A stretch of DNA of 64,000 nt from Pantoea piersonii (GTDB taxonomy: Bacteria; Pseudomonadota; Gammaproteobacteria; Enterobacterales; Enterobacteriaceae): positions 559,590-623,589 of the forward strand of contig NZ_RARB01000002.1 of assembly GCF_003612015.1 (NCBI RefSeq). The letters run 5' to 3'. Under the pieces are notes generated by a model. The model worked only from the letters and a program-made list of their open reading frames with translations, did not search any database and was not told where the DNA came from. Numbering within the stretch: position 1 is the stretch's first letter; each line of letters begins with the position of its first letter. The position numbers and the translations under genes were made by a program. Shown here piece by piece: positions 38,663 through 47,803 of the stretch.

Positions 38663-38932
38663 TCATTTGGCCGCTTCTTCCGTTTCCGGTAGCGTCACGT
38701 TCAGCTCCAGAATAGAAATATCATCGCCTTTCTGGTCAAGTTGAACGGTGACCATATCGGGATCGATCTTCACGTACTTGCAAATCACTTCCAGGATGTC
38801 GCGCTTAAGCTGCGGAAGATAGTGGGGCTCACTGTCGCCCCTTCTGCGTTCTGCCACGATAATCTGCAGCCTTTCCTTGGCTATGTTGGCAGTGTTCTTC
38901 TTCCGGGATAAAAAGAAATCGAGTAATGCCAT
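38663..38932 (-). CDS. minE: cell-division topological specificity factor MinE
   Basis: The product is 89 aa (E. coli 88). The N-terminal anti-MinCD and membrane-binding part ([20 protein letters not shown]) precedes the dimerisation domain ([20 protein letters not shown]). MinE stimulates MinD ATPase and drives pole-to-pole oscillation. It lies 3 nt after minD. Confidence 0.97.
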   Translation of the reverse strand: MALLDFFLSRKKNTANIAKERLQIIVAERRRGDSEPHYLPQLKRDILEVICKYVKIDPDMVTVQLDQKGDDISILELNVTLPETEEAAK

Positions 38933-38935
38933 GGT

Positions 38936-39748
38936 TTATCCCCCGAACAGGCGTTTCAGGAAACCCTTCTTCTCTTCTTCAATAAAGCGGAAGGGACGTT
39001 CTTCGCCGAGTAACCGATCTACGGTATCAGCATAGGCTTTGCCGGCATCGGAATTCGTGTCGAGGATCACTGGTTCGCCCTGGTTAGAGGCGCGCAGCAC
39101 CGACTGGTCTTCCGGAATAACGCCAACCAGTGGAATGCGCAGGATCTCAAGCACGTCTTCCATGCTCAGCATATCGCCACGATTAACGCGGCCAGGGTTA
39201 TAACGGGTCAGCAACAGGTGCTCTTTAACCGGCTCGAGGCTGTTTTCGGCGCGGCGGGATTTCGAGGCGATAATACCGAGGATACGGTCGGAGTCGCGCA
39301 CCGAAGAGACTTCCGGGTTGGTGGTGATAATCGCCTCGTCGGCAAAGTAGAGCGCCATCAGCGCGCCGGTTTCAATCCCCGCCGGGGAGTCGCACACGAT
39401 AAAGTCAAAATCCATCGCGGCCAGATCGTTCAGCACTTTTTCCACGCCTTCGCGGGTCAGCGCATCTTTATCGCGGGTCTGGGAAGCGGGCAGAATGTGC
39501 AGCATCTCGGTGCGCTTGTCTTTAATCAACGCCTGGTTCAGCGTGGCATCGCCCTGAATAACGTTTACGAAGTCATAAACCACGCGGCGTTCGCAGCCCA
39601 TGATCAGGTCGAGGTTACGCAGACCAATATCGAAATCGATAACGACCGTTTTTTTGCCTTTTTGCGCTAAACCGGTGGCGATGGCCGCGCTTGACGTGGT
39701 CTTGCCAACGCCCCCTTTACCGGATGTAACTACAATAATGCGTGCCAT
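38936..39748 (-). CDS. minD: septum-site-determining ATPase MinD
   Basis: The product is 270 aa, the E. coli length. Deviant Walker A GKGGVGKTTSSAAI (residues 10-23), switch and Walker B (VIDFDIGLRNLDL; FIVCDSPAGIE) and the C-terminal amphipathic membrane-targeting helix KKGFLKRLFGG are all present. It recruits MinC to the membrane to block FtsZ at the poles. It lies between minC and minE in one operon. Confidence 0.98.
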   Translation of the reverse strand: MARIIVVTSGKGGVGKTTSSAAIATGLAQKGKKTVVIDFDIGLRNLDLIMGCERRVVYDFVNVIQGDATLNQALIKDKRTEMLHILPASQTRDKDALTREGVEKVLNDLAAMDFDFIVCDSPAGIETGALMALYFADEAIITTNPEVSSVRDSDRILGIIASKSRRAENSLEPVKEHLLLTRYNPGRVNRGDMLSMEDVLEILRIPLVGVIPEDQSVLRASNQGEPVILDTNSDAGKAYADTVDRLLGEERPFRFIEEEKKGFLKRLFGG

Positions 39749-39781
39749 AAATATTGATTTCCTTAACAGAAGAAAAGGGGC

Positions 39782-40486
39782 CTAATTAAGTGTCTGGATA
39801 GTCAGCGCGCCTTCTGCGAGGCTCAGGCGCGCGGCTTTACCAAAAAATTCCGCCGGGATTTGATCCATGATCCAGTACTCGCCGGCGATGGAGACCAACT
39901 CTGCTGCCAGGTTGGTGCAGAAAATCTGGCTGTTGCGATCGCCGCCAGCGCCAGCCAGCGCGCGTCCTCGCATCATGCCGTAAATATGAATATTGCCGTC
40001 AGCGACCAGCTCAGCGCCGGCGCTTACGCTGTTGGTAACGATTAGATCGGCATTGCGCGCGTAAATCTGCTGTCCGGAACGCACCGGCGTCGTGATAATG
40101 CGCGTTTTGCTGGCCGGCGGTTCTGCGGGCGCGGCGGGCTGAACCTCAGGTGCGGGCGCTTCGCTACGCTTGATGCTCTCTTTGCCTTCCGCCAGAACAG
40201 GCAGGCCCGCGCGAGCGATCATGCGCTTCAGCGCGTCATCTTTGCAGCCGCTGACGCCAACGATGCGCAATCCGGTCGCGGCAATCGCCTGCTGGAGCTG
40301 CTTCCAGTTGACGTTGCCGTTGAGCGCCGCCACATTAAGTACCACCGGCGCGTTTTTTAAAAAGTCTGGCGCCTGATCGATTTTGTCCTGAAGCGCCTTG
40401 CGAATCACTTCAGGTTCGGGATGGTGCAGATGAACAACAGACAGGGTAAAACTGCTACCTTTGAATTCGATTGGCGTTTGTGACAT
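39782..40486 (-). CDS. minC: septum-site-determining inhibitor MinC
   Basis: The product is 234 aa (E. coli 231). The N-domain that antagonises FtsZ (about 1-100, [20 protein letters not shown]) is joined by an Ala/Pro linker (about 110-135) to the beta-helical MinD-binding C-domain ([36 protein letters not shown]). The ATG at 40486 matches the E. coli N-terminus; GTG three codons upstream is also open. It heads minCDE and is divergent from ycgL. Confidence 0.96.
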   Translation of the reverse strand: MSQTPIEFKGSSFTLSVVHLHHPEPEVIRKALQDKIDQAPDFLKNAPVVLNVAALNGNVNWKQLQQAIAATGLRIVGVSGCKDDALKRMIARAGLPVLAEGKESIKRSEAPAPEVQPAAPAEPPASKTRIITTPVRSGQQIYARNADLIVTNSVSAGAELVADGNIHIYGMMRGRALAGAGGDRNSQIFCTNLAAELVSIAGEYWIMDQIPAEFFGKAARLSLAEGALTIQTLN

Positions 40487-40640
40487 CTGTCCCACTCAGT
40501 CCTGTTTTCTCGCCCGGCGAACAAACGTCGATAAAATCATCATTTCAGTCCATCCGGTGAATATTCGAAGTTCTGCAAGCATGTTATAGTTACTGTTATT
40601 TCCAGGCAAGCCACCATCCAGGTTTATTCGAGTAAAAAAT

Positions 40641-40916
40641 ATGTTTTGTGTGATCTACAGAAGCCCGACCCGCGACCAGACTTATCTTTATGTTGAAAAA
40701 AAGGACGATTTTTCCCGCGTGCCTGAAGAGCTGCTGCGCGGCTTCGGCAAGCCGCAGCTGGCGATGGTGCTGAAGCTGGATGGCCGCGATCGGCTGGCCA
40801 ACGCAGACATCAATAAAGTTAAACAAGCGCTTAGCGAGCAAGGCTATTATTTACAAATGCCGCCGCCGGTAGAAAGTTTGCTGAAAGTTCATCTTGAGTC
40901 GGCAAAAAAAGATTAA
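40641..40916 (+). CDS. ycgL: YcgL-domain protein
   Basis: The product is 91 aa. [20 protein letters not shown] and [16 protein letters not shown] are the YcgL signature. It is a small alpha/beta protein of unknown function, divergent from minC in enterics. Annotated E. coli forms have a longer N-terminus; here no such extension is visible upstream. Confidence 0.92.
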   Translation: MFCVIYRSPTRDQTYLYVEKKDDFSRVPEELLRGFGKPQLAMVLKLDGRDRLANADINKVKQALSEQGYYLQMPPPVESLLKVHLESAKKD

Positions 40917-41224
40917 TTCAGATTCATCTGTAAATATAATCAGTGGTCCCTGCTTCTTCAGCATAATTATATATAACCTTTTCCAGCAAAAATAATGGCG
41001 CGATTACCGCGCCTTTTACTGTTCATTATTCTTTATTGCCCTCTGAGTGGCGATAAATTCACCGTTTCGGCAGCATATATTCACCCTTTTTTGACAATTT
41101 ACGCACACTAATCTTTGCTAAAGCATCTTATTATGGCCGTTACGGCGGGCGAAGGATCCGCTGAACCGCAAACATCAACATGCCGGCGTCGCTGGCATCA
41201 CATAAACCAGAGCAGGGGATTAGC
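40917..41224. other. intergenic region ycgL-ycgM
   Basis: The 308 nt hold the ycgL terminator (40997-41018) and, at about 41089, a TTGACA that may be the -35 of a ycgM promoter; I see no gene. Confidence 0.5.
40997..41018 (+). terminator. terminator of ycgL
   Basis: GGCGCG (40997-41002) pairs with CGCGCC (41008-41013), followed by TTTT. Confidence 0.75.
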
Positions 41225-41884
41225 ATGTATCAGCATCGTAACTGGCAGGGCGCCTTGTTGGATTATCCGGTCAACAAAGTGGTCTGCGTCGGCAGCAACT
41301 ATGCGAAACACATTAAGGAAATGGGCAGCGCTACGCCAACCGAGCCGGTGGTTTTTATTAAGCCAGAAACGGCAATTTGCGATCTGCGCCAGCCGCTCTC
41401 TATTCCATCCGCTTTTGGTGAAGTTCACCATGAAGTTGAACTCGCGGTACTGATTGGTGCCACCCTGAAACAGGCGAGCGAAGATCATGTGGCGAAAGCG
41501 ATCGCCGGTTATGGCGTGGCGCTTGATCTGACGCTGCGCGATCTGCAGGCGAGTTATAAAAAGGCGGGCCAGCCGTGGGAGAAATCCAAGGGCTTCGATA
41601 ACTCTTGTCCGCTTTCCGGCTTTATTCCCTCAGCGGAATTTCCGGGCGACCCGCAGGATACCGAGCTGAAGCTGGTGGTGAACGGCGAAGTGCGCCAGCA
41701 CGGCAGAACGTCCGATATGATCCACAGGATCCTGCCGCTGATCGCCCATATGAGTCAGTATTTCACCCTGCGCGCCGGCGACGTAGTGCTGACCGGAACG
41801 CCGGAAGGGGTCGGCCCACTACGCTCCGGCGATACGCTGGAAGTGTCGCTGGCTGGACACGGCATCAGCACGCGCGTGCTGTAA
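41225..41884 (+). CDS. ycgM: fumarylacetoacetate-hydrolase-family protein YcgM
   Basis: The product is 219 aa, the E. coli length. The FAH fold with metal ligands is seen in HHEVELAVLIG (about 70) and LDLTLRDLQ (about 101); GDVVLTGTPEGVGPLRSGDT (about 190) is the family signature. Members hydrolyse acylpyruvates or decarboxylate oxaloacetate. The ATG follows GGGGA; upstream in-frame starts lack that spacing. Confidence 0.94.
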   Translation: MYQHRNWQGALLDYPVNKVVCVGSNYAKHIKEMGSATPTEPVVFIKPETAICDLRQPLSIPSAFGEVHHEVELAVLIGATLKQASEDHVAKAIAGYGVALDLTLRDLQASYKKAGQPWEKSKGFDNSCPLSGFIPSAEFPGDPQDTELKLVVNGEVRQHGRTSDMIHRILPLIAHMSQYFTLRAGDVVLTGTPEGVGPLRSGDTLEVSLAGHGISTRVL

Positions 41885-41950
41885 TGCTTGCAACGCCGCG
41901 CCTGACCCGATATAAGGTGCGGTTTTGTGATTAACCCGGACGCAGCCATC

Positions 41951-42397
41951 ATGAGTGAACTTCCTTTCTGGCAGACTAAACGCCTCGATCAAATGAACGA
42001 CGACGAGTGGGAATCCTTGTGCGATGGTTGCGGCCAGTGCTGCCTTAATAAGCTGCAGGACGCCGACACGGATGAGATCTATTTTACCAACGTCGCCTGC
42101 AACCAGCTCAATATCAAAACCTGCCAGTGCCGCAACTATGAGCGCCGCTTCGAATATGAAGAGGACTGCATCAAGCTGACGCGTGAAAATCTGACGCAGT
42201 TTAACTGGCTGCCGCGCACCTGCGCCTATCGTCTGCTGGGCGAGGGCAAAGCGCTGCCGGCATGGCATCCGCTGCTGAGCGGTTCAAAGTCAGCGATGCA
42301 CGCGCAGCGCATTTCGGTACGCTATATCGCGGTGCGGGAAAGCGAAGTGCGCGACTGGGAAGACCATATTATCGATCGACCCGACCGCAACGGTTAA
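41951..42397 (+). CDS. ycgN: cysteine-cluster protein YcgN (UPF0260)
   Basis: The product is 148 aa. [12 protein letters not shown] (about 21-32), [14 protein letters not shown] (about 46-59) and CIKLTREN (about 70) form the cysteine cluster of the CxxCxxCC family, probably binding zinc or iron-sulfur. Function unknown. Start: ATG at 41951 ([10 protein letters not shown]) by homology; a GTG 8 codons upstream, behind AAGGTG, is a real alternative and would give 156 aa. Confidence 0.93.
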   Translation: MSELPFWQTKRLDQMNDDEWESLCDGCGQCCLNKLQDADTDEIYFTNVACNQLNIKTCQCRNYERRFEYEEDCIKLTRENLTQFNWLPRTCAYRLLGEGKALPAWHPLLSGSKSAMHAQRISVRYIAVRESEVRDWEDHIIDRPDRNG

Positions 42398-42403
42398 CAG
42401 ATA

Positions 42404-42434
42404 AACAGGCTGCCCAGGCAGCCTGTTCTGTTTT
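42404..42434. terminator. bidirectional terminator between ycgN and dsbB
   Basis: AACAGGCTGC pairs with GCAGCCTGTT around CCAG, followed by TCTGTTTT on the plus strand. Confidence 0.75.
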
Positions 42435-42963
42435 AGCGGGAGAAGATGTCGCGGCGTTTTGGCTTGAACGGCTGGGCGATCAGCACTGCGATCGCCACAA
42501 TCAGGTAGGCGGCGAAAACCACTATCATCCACTGCGGCATGCTCAGCGTCAGAAAATCCCAGTTGCGTTCGGCGCAATCTCCGCTGGCGACAAACACAGA
42601 GGGCAGCCACTTGTCCAGCGGCAGCCAGCCGGGAAAACGTGCGGCAAAGTCGCAGGTCGTAAACGGATTGGGATGCAGCTGCAGCATCGTGTGGTCATAT
42701 GAAAGCCGCAGTCCTTCGCAGGCGCTGTAGATCCAGATAGCCAGTCCAGCCCAGCGCAGCGGCGATTTAGGCGCGATGGCGCCGACGATGCCCGCACCCA
42801 TGACGCCAAACAGCGCGCAGCGTTCATAAATACACATCACGCACGGCTTCAGGCCCATAACATGCTGGAACCATAATGCTGTTAGCTCCAGCGCCAGCGC
42901 CGTTATCGCCAGCAGTAACCAGGCGGCGCGGCCGCGCGAACATTGATTCAGATATCGCAACAT
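42433..42963 (-). CDS. dsbB: disulfide-bond oxidoreductase DsbB
   Basis: The product is 176 aa, the E. coli length. It is a four-helix inner-membrane protein that reoxidises DsbA and passes electrons to quinone. The first redox pair is in [18 protein letters not shown] (CxxC near 41-44); the second pair is in the loop containing [13 protein letters not shown] and the [10 protein letters not shown] region (cysteines near 104 and 130). Confidence 0.96.
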   Translation of the reverse strand: MLRYLNQCSRGRAAWLLLAITALALELTALWFQHVMGLKPCVMCIYERCALFGVMGAGIVGAIAPKSPLRWAGLAIWIYSACEGLRLSYDHTMLQLHPNPFTTCDFAARFPGWLPLDKWLPSVFVASGDCAERNWDFLTLSMPQWMIVVFAAYLIVAIAVLIAQPFKPKRRDIFSR

Positions 42964-43080
42964 CTTGCTTTCCCTGTAAACGGTAATGCCACGCAGTGTA
43001 AACCAAAAGCGCGGCGGTGCCAGCCCGGCATCAAGGTAAAATCGTGCTCAATTCCGACTTAACCTGATCCAGGGCAGAAT

Positions 43081-44610
43081 TTACATCGATGGCGCGGCGA
43101 GCCAGCCCCAGTGCAGCAGCATTTCCGTGAAGGGTATCAGTAACCAGTGGATGCAAAAATAGCCTGTCAGCGACATCACGACGGTGAAGGGCAGCGCCAT
43201 CCACACCATACGCCCATAAGAGAGGCGTATCAGCGGCGCCAGCGCTGAAGTGAGCAGGAAAAGAAACGCCGCCTGGCCATTTGGCGTCGCGACCGATGGC
43301 AGATTGGTGCCGGTATTGGTGGCGACGGCCAGCAACTGGTACTGCTGCAGATCGATTGCCCCCTGGCTGAAAGCCTGTTTCGCCTCGTTGATAAATACCG
43401 ATCCGACAAAAACGTTGTCTGATATCGACGAGAGAAGTCCATTGAAGATGTAATACCAGCTGAGCTGCGCGTGCGGATCAGACTGCAGGACAAAGGTGAT
43501 AAGTGGGCTAAAGAGCTGCTGCTCGACGATGACGGCAACGATGGCGAAAAACACCGTCAGCAGAGCGGTAAAGGGCAGCGCTTCGGTAAAGGCCTGGCCG
43601 ATAGTATGTTCATCCGTTACGCCACACAGCGACGTGGCGAGCACGATCACCGACAGCCCAATCAGGCCGACCTCCGCCAGATGCAGCGCCAGCGCGACGA
43701 TGAGCCAGCAACCGATAGCCGCCTGAATCCACAGCTTCAGCCGATCCTGGCGCGTACGCTGCGTCGCCGCCTCAAGTTCGCTCTGCAGCAGAATGGTACG
43801 CACCTCATCCGGCAGCGTGGCGCCGTAGCCGAACAGGCGACAGCGCTCTACCAGCACGCTGGTGAGTATGCCGCACAGCAGCACCGGCACCGTTACTGGC
43901 GCCATGCGCAGGAAGAAGCGGACAAAATCCCAGCCTGCCGCATGGGCGATAATCAGGTTTTGCGGCTCGCCCACCATGGTCATTACCCCGCCCAGCGCGG
44001 TCCCGACGCCCGCCTGCATCATCAGGCTGCGCAGAAATGCACGGAACTGCTCCAGCGTGGCGCGCTGTTCATGCTCCTCTGCGGCGTAATCGGGGTCAGA
44101 AGAGACGCGGTGGTAGATCTGATAAAAGCCGACGGCGACGCTGATGACGACGGCGACCACGGTCAGGGCATCAAGAAATGCTGAGAGAAAGGCGGCCGCC
44201 AGGCAGAAGGTCAGACTGAGCAGTACCTTCGACCGCAGCGACAGCAGCAGCCGTGTAAACATGAACAGCAGCAGCTGCTTCATAAAAAAGATGCCGGCCA
44301 CCATAAAGATCAGCAGCAGCAACACCTCCAGATTACCCGCCAGCTGCTGTTTAACCTGTTCAGCGCTGGCCATGCCGATGGCGATCGCTTCCAGCGTCAG
44401 CAGACCACCGGGCAGTAACGGGTGACATTTCAGCGCCATGCCGAGCGTGAAGATAAACTCGGCAATCAGCAGCCAGCCGGCGAGAAACGGGCTGACCAGG
44501 AAGAAGAGCAGCGGATTGATAACCAAAAACGTCAGCAGCAGCGTTTTGTACCAGTTGGGCGACTGCCCGAGAAAGTTGCGGTGCAGCGCCTGGCCCCAGG
44601 TGATTTCCAT
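43081..44610 (-). CDS. nhaB: Na+/H+ antiporter NhaB
   Basis: The product is 509 aa (E. coli 513), with about twelve membrane segments. Conserved stretches: [20 protein letters not shown] at the start, [20 protein letters not shown] (about 137), [20 protein letters not shown] (about 210) and [20 protein letters not shown] (about 383). It exports Na+ in exchange for protons. The ATG at 44610 aligns with E. coli; the 115-codon upstream extension overlaps the fadR promoter and is not coding. It is divergent from fadR. Confidence 0.95.
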   Translation of the reverse strand: MEITWGQALHRNFLGQSPNWYKTLLLTFLVINPLLFFLVSPFLAGWLLIAEFIFTLGMALKCHPLLPGGLLTLEAIAIGMASAEQVKQQLAGNLEVLLLLIFMVAGIFFMKQLLLFMFTRLLLSLRSKVLLSLTFCLAAAFLSAFLDALTVVAVVISVAVGFYQIYHRVSSDPDYAAEEHEQRATLEQFRAFLRSLMMQAGVGTALGGVMTMVGEPQNLIIAHAAGWDFVRFFLRMAPVTVPVLLCGILTSVLVERCRLFGYGATLPDEVRTILLQSELEAATQRTRQDRLKLWIQAAIGCWLIVALALHLAEVGLIGLSVIVLATSLCGVTDEHTIGQAFTEALPFTALLTVFFAIVAVIVEQQLFSPLITFVLQSDPHAQLSWYYIFNGLLSSISDNVFVGSVFINEAKQAFSQGAIDLQQYQLLAVATNTGTNLPSVATPNGQAAFLFLLTSALAPLIRLSYGRMVWMALPFTVVMSLTGYFCIHWLLIPFTEMLLHWGWLAAPSM

Positions 44611-44762
44611 GGCAAAGGTCCTGTGCGGGAAGAAGAGAATGAGCAAAGGGTAATAAGCGAAACAGCGAGGCGCAATCTCGTCTTGCAGGATTGCGTACGG
44701 CTGCCGGTTTTTGCACCAGCGCGCGCTTTTAATCCTTGTGCGGTCTATAACACACCCAGGGC

Positions 44763-44779
44763 GTCTGGTATGATGAGTG
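44763..44779 (+). promoter_or_regulatory. FadR-like site upstream of fadR
   Basis: The 14-nt core CTGGTATGATGAGT (44765-44778) is identical to the core of E. coli fadD operator 1 as remembered. It is 36 nt before the fadR start and could mediate autoregulation. Confidence 0.6.
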
Positions 44780-44815
44780 CCATATCGACAAAGAAAGCAA
44801 CGAGAAAACATCGCT

Positions 44816-45535
44816 ATGGTCATTAAGGCGCAGAGCCCTGCGGGATTTGCTGAAGAGTATATTATTGAAAGCATCTGGAACAGCCGCTTTCCTCCTGGAT
44901 CAATCCTTCCCGCTGAACGTGAGCTTTCTGAACTTATCGGCGTAACCCGCACCACGCTGCGTGAAGTTCTGCAGCGCCTGGCGCGAGACGGCTGGCTGAC
45001 GATTCAGCACGGTAAACCCACCCGCGTCAATGACTTCTGGGAAACCTCCGGGCTGAATATTCTTGAAACGCTGGCGCGTCTCGACCATGACAGCGTGCCG
45101 GTGCTGATCGACAACCTGCTGTCGGTGCGCACCAATATCGCCTCTATCTTTATCAGCCGCGCGCTACGTCATCATCCCGATAAAGCCCGCGCGGTGCTGG
45201 AGAGCGTCGCCGGTATCGATGATCAGGCCGATGCCTATACCGAACTCGACTACCGCGTGTTCCGCGGTCTGGCTTTCGCTTCTGGCAACCCGATTTACGG
45301 ACTGATCCTGAATGGTCTGAAGGGGCTCTATACCCGCGTAGGGCGTCACTATTTTTCGAATCCTGAAGCGCGTGAGCTGGCGCGCAATTTCTACTCACGG
45401 CTTGAAGCGCTGTGCGTGAAAGAACCGTCGCAGGATCAAATTGTCGATGCGGTGCGCGAATACGGTCGTCGGAGCGGCGAAATCTGGCACAGTATGCAGA
45501 AAAGCATGCCGGATGACCTGGGCAGCAAACGCTAA
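44816..45535 (+). CDS. fadR: fatty-acid metabolism regulator FadR
   Basis: The product is 239 aa, the E. coli length. GntR-type winged helix (about 8-72, [22 protein letters not shown]-type segment) plus all-helical acyl-CoA-binding domain (about 79-228). FadR represses fad genes, activates fabA/fabB, and is released by long-chain acyl-CoA. Its target fadD lies 9 kb upstream in this window. Start [16 protein letters not shown] is the E. coli start. Confidence 0.97.
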   Translation: MVIKAQSPAGFAEEYIIESIWNSRFPPGSILPAERELSELIGVTRTTLREVLQRLARDGWLTIQHGKPTRVNDFWETSGLNILETLARLDHDSVPVLIDNLLSVRTNIASIFISRALRHHPDKARAVLESVAGIDDQADAYTELDYRVFRGLAFASGNPIYGLILNGLKGLYTRVGRHYFSNPEARELARNFYSRLEALCVKEPSQDQIVDAVREYGRRSGEIWHSMQKSMPDDLGSKR

Positions 45536-45540
45536 AAAAG

Positions 45541-45567
45541 AAAACCGGACGCCGTCCGGTTTTTTTT
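45541..45567 (+). terminator. terminator of fadR
   Basis: ACCGGAC (45544-45550) pairs with GTCCGGT (45554-45560), with A-run before and T8 after. Confidence 0.92.
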
Positions 45568-45594
45568 CAGCCCGCATTCATGCTCACGGAGTGG

Positions 45595-45691
45595 GTAGCC
45601 TCAACAGAAGAGCAAAGCGTCCCGCGGCAGGGATGCCGCGGGCCGAGCGTGCAGGGATGCCTTGAGCGACTTTGCGATCTGTTGAGGCTAC
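45595..45691 (+). repeat. dispersed palindromic element, copy 1
   Basis: A 69-nt core (45609-45677) starts AGAGCAAAGCGTCCCGCG and ends GAGCGACTTTGCGA. It contains an 8-bp hairpin (CCCGCGGC / GCCGCGGG) and closing GCAAAG / CTTTGC pairs. It is bounded by perfect 14-bp inverted arms (GTAGCCTCAACAGA at 45595-45608; complement at 45678-45691). The core recurs in reverse orientation at 61080-61148 with 65 of 69 positions identical. It lies between fadR and ycgB terminators. Confidence 0.88.
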
Positions 45692-45718
45692 TCGCGACAG
45701 CGCCTGTTTTATCGCTAT

Positions 45719-45746
45719 AAAAAAACCGGACAGCGTCCGGTTTTTC
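45719..45746. terminator. bidirectional terminator downstream of ycgB
   Basis: ACCGGAC (45725-45731) pairs with GTCCGGT (45735-45741), A-run before and T-run after. It has the same stem sequence as the fadR terminator 180 nt away. Confidence 0.9.
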
Positions 45747-45760
45747 CTCTTGCGAAGACC

Positions 45761-47296
45761 TTAAAGTGCGTTGCCGCGCGTCGGACAGCGATCCAGCAGT
45801 TCAACGCTGCCATCTTCGTTCTGCTGTTCGAGGATCACATCAAATCCCCACAGCCGGTGCACATGCTTCATCACTTCGCGGCGGCTCTTGTCGAGCGGCG
45901 TGCGGCTTTGCGGCACGTAACGCAGCGTCAGCGAGCGGTCGCCACGCAGGTCGACGTTATAGACCTGAATATTCGGCTCCAGATTGCTCAGGTTATACTG
46001 CGCGGAGAGCTGCTGGCGGATCGCGCGATAGCCCGCCTCATCATGGATGGCGGCGATCTCCAGATAGTTATTGCGATCGTCGTCCAGCACCGTAAAGAGG
46101 CGGAAATCACGCATCACCTTCGGCGACAGGAACTGGCTGATAAAGCTCTCGTCTTTGAATTCGCGCATTGCAAAATGCAGCGTTTCCAGCCAGTCGGAAC
46201 CGGCGATATCGGGGAACCAGTAGCGATCTTCTTCTGTCGGCGACTGGCAGATGCGCTTGATATCCTGGAACATCGCGAAGCCCAGCGCGTAAGGGTTAAT
46301 GCCGTTATACCAGGGACTGTTATAGGGCGGCTGAAACACCACGTTGGTGTGGCTGTGCAGGAACTCGATCATAAAGCGCTCCGACACTTTACCCTCATCA
46401 TAAAGATGATTGAGGATAGTGTAGTGCCAGAAGGTCGCCCAGCCTTCGTTCATCACCTGCGTCTGTTTTTGCGGATAGAAATACTGACTCACCTTACGCA
46501 CAATGCGCAGGATCTCGCGCTGCCACGGCTCCAGCAGCGGCGCGTTCTTCTCCATAAAATAGAGCAGGTTCTCCTGCGGCTCCGACGGGTAGCGCGCCGC
46601 CTCGACGTGCACCGCCTCTTTCTCGCGGCGCGGCAGCGTGCGCCACAGCGTATTCACCTGGCTTTGCAGATACTCTTCGCGACTCTTCTGCCGTGCTTTC
46701 TCTTCCTGTAAGGAGATTTTCTGCGGGCGCTTATAGCGATCGACGCCGTAATTCATCAGCGCATGGCAGGAGTCCAGCAGACGCTCGACCTCTTCGACGC
46801 CGAAGCGCTCTTCGCATTCAGAGATATATTTTTTCGCAAACAGCAGGTAATCGACGATGGAGCTGGCATCTGTCCAGCTGCGGAACAGATAGTTATTCTT
46901 GAAAAAAGAGTTGTGGCCGTAGCAGGCATGCGCCATCACCAGCGCCTGCATGGTCATGGTGTTCTCTTCCATCAGATAGGCGATGCAGGGATTGGAGTTA
47001 ATAACGATCTCATACGCCAGCCCTTGCTGTCCGTGCTTATAGCGCTGCTCGGTTTCAATAAACTTTTTACCGAACGACCAGTGAGCGTAGTTAATGGGCA
47101 TACCCACGCTGGAGTAGGCGTCCATCATCTGCTCAGAGGTAATCACTTCAATCTGGTGGGGATAGGTATCGAGTCGGTAGAGTTTGGCTACGCGGTCAAT
47201 TTCCGCAAGGTAGACATCGAGCAAATCAAATGTCCAGTCCGGTCCATCGCTGAGTCGTTTGCTGTCCTTAATCGGATCGTCAAAGATTGTCGTCAT
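45761..47296 (-). CDS. ycgB: SpoVR-family protein YcgB
   Basis: The product is 511 aa (E. coli 510). SpoVR signatures: RLSDGPDWTFDLLDVYLAEI (about 12), MAHACYGHNSFFKNNYLF (about 119), MNEGWATFWHYTILNHLYDE (about 297) and HSHTNVVFQPPYNSPWY (about 325). The family works with YeaG kinase and YeaH in stationary phase or starvation; both are encoded about 9 kb away in this window. Start ATG at 47296, behind AGAGGTG. Molecular activity unknown. Confidence 0.94.
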   Translation of the reverse strand: MTTIFDDPIKDSKRLSDGPDWTFDLLDVYLAEIDRVAKLYRLDTYPHQIEVITSEQMMDAYSSVGMPINYAHWSFGKKFIETEQRYKHGQQGLAYEIVINSNPCIAYLMEENTMTMQALVMAHACYGHNSFFKNNYLFRSWTDASSIVDYLLFAKKYISECEERFGVEEVERLLDSCHALMNYGVDRYKRPQKISLQEEKARQKSREEYLQSQVNTLWRTLPRREKEAVHVEAARYPSEPQENLLYFMEKNAPLLEPWQREILRIVRKVSQYFYPQKQTQVMNEGWATFWHYTILNHLYDEGKVSERFMIEFLHSHTNVVFQPPYNSPWYNGINPYALGFAMFQDIKRICQSPTEEDRYWFPDIAGSDWLETLHFAMREFKDESFISQFLSPKVMRDFRLFTVLDDDRNNYLEIAAIHDEAGYRAIRQQLSAQYNLSNLEPNIQVYNVDLRGDRSLTLRYVPQSRTPLDKSRREVMKHVHRLWGFDVILEQQNEDGSVELLDRCPTRGNAL

Positions 47297-47803
47297 AGCG
47301 CACCTCTGTTTTGCAAACAGGCTTGCCCGATGCGAGCAGCCGGTTCCGGTAATTTCAAGGCTCGTCCCTAAGAAAGAGAACCCCAAAAACGGAGTGAACA
47401 CTTCAATGATAGCCCACTGTTACCTATCTGATGGCGGAACTCAATCGAATTATTCGGCAGAAAATCATCTGAAAATAAGCGGAAAAGCATTTGATGAGCT
47501 GATGTCATCCCGAAAGGCGTAAAGTCGGGATAAAATGCTGTTTATAAGTGGATTGTATGGCGTCAACTTATTCTCCTGAAATAAGTGATTATTGCCGGGT
47601 ACGCTATTATTAACTGCTAAGAACCGTTAAAAAAACGCATAAGTTACTGATTTTCACCCAGCCATAAGATTTTAGTGTTCGAAAAAGTGAAAAACATGTG
47701 AAATAAGTTAATGAGGTGAGGGCTTCTGTCGGCAGTTGGTAATGTGCTGATATTGCCCTGTAGTCTAGTGAATTATGCTTTTGAATTTGCCGGTGGGGGC
47801 GAT
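47297..47803. other. divergent promoter region ycgB-dadA
   Basis: About 500 AT-rich nt without a gene. In E. coli the dad operon is controlled by Lrp and CRP from this region. I see no strong CRP match; a TTGCCC-N15-TATGCT pair near 47753-47779 is a weak promoter candidate. Confidence 0.45.
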
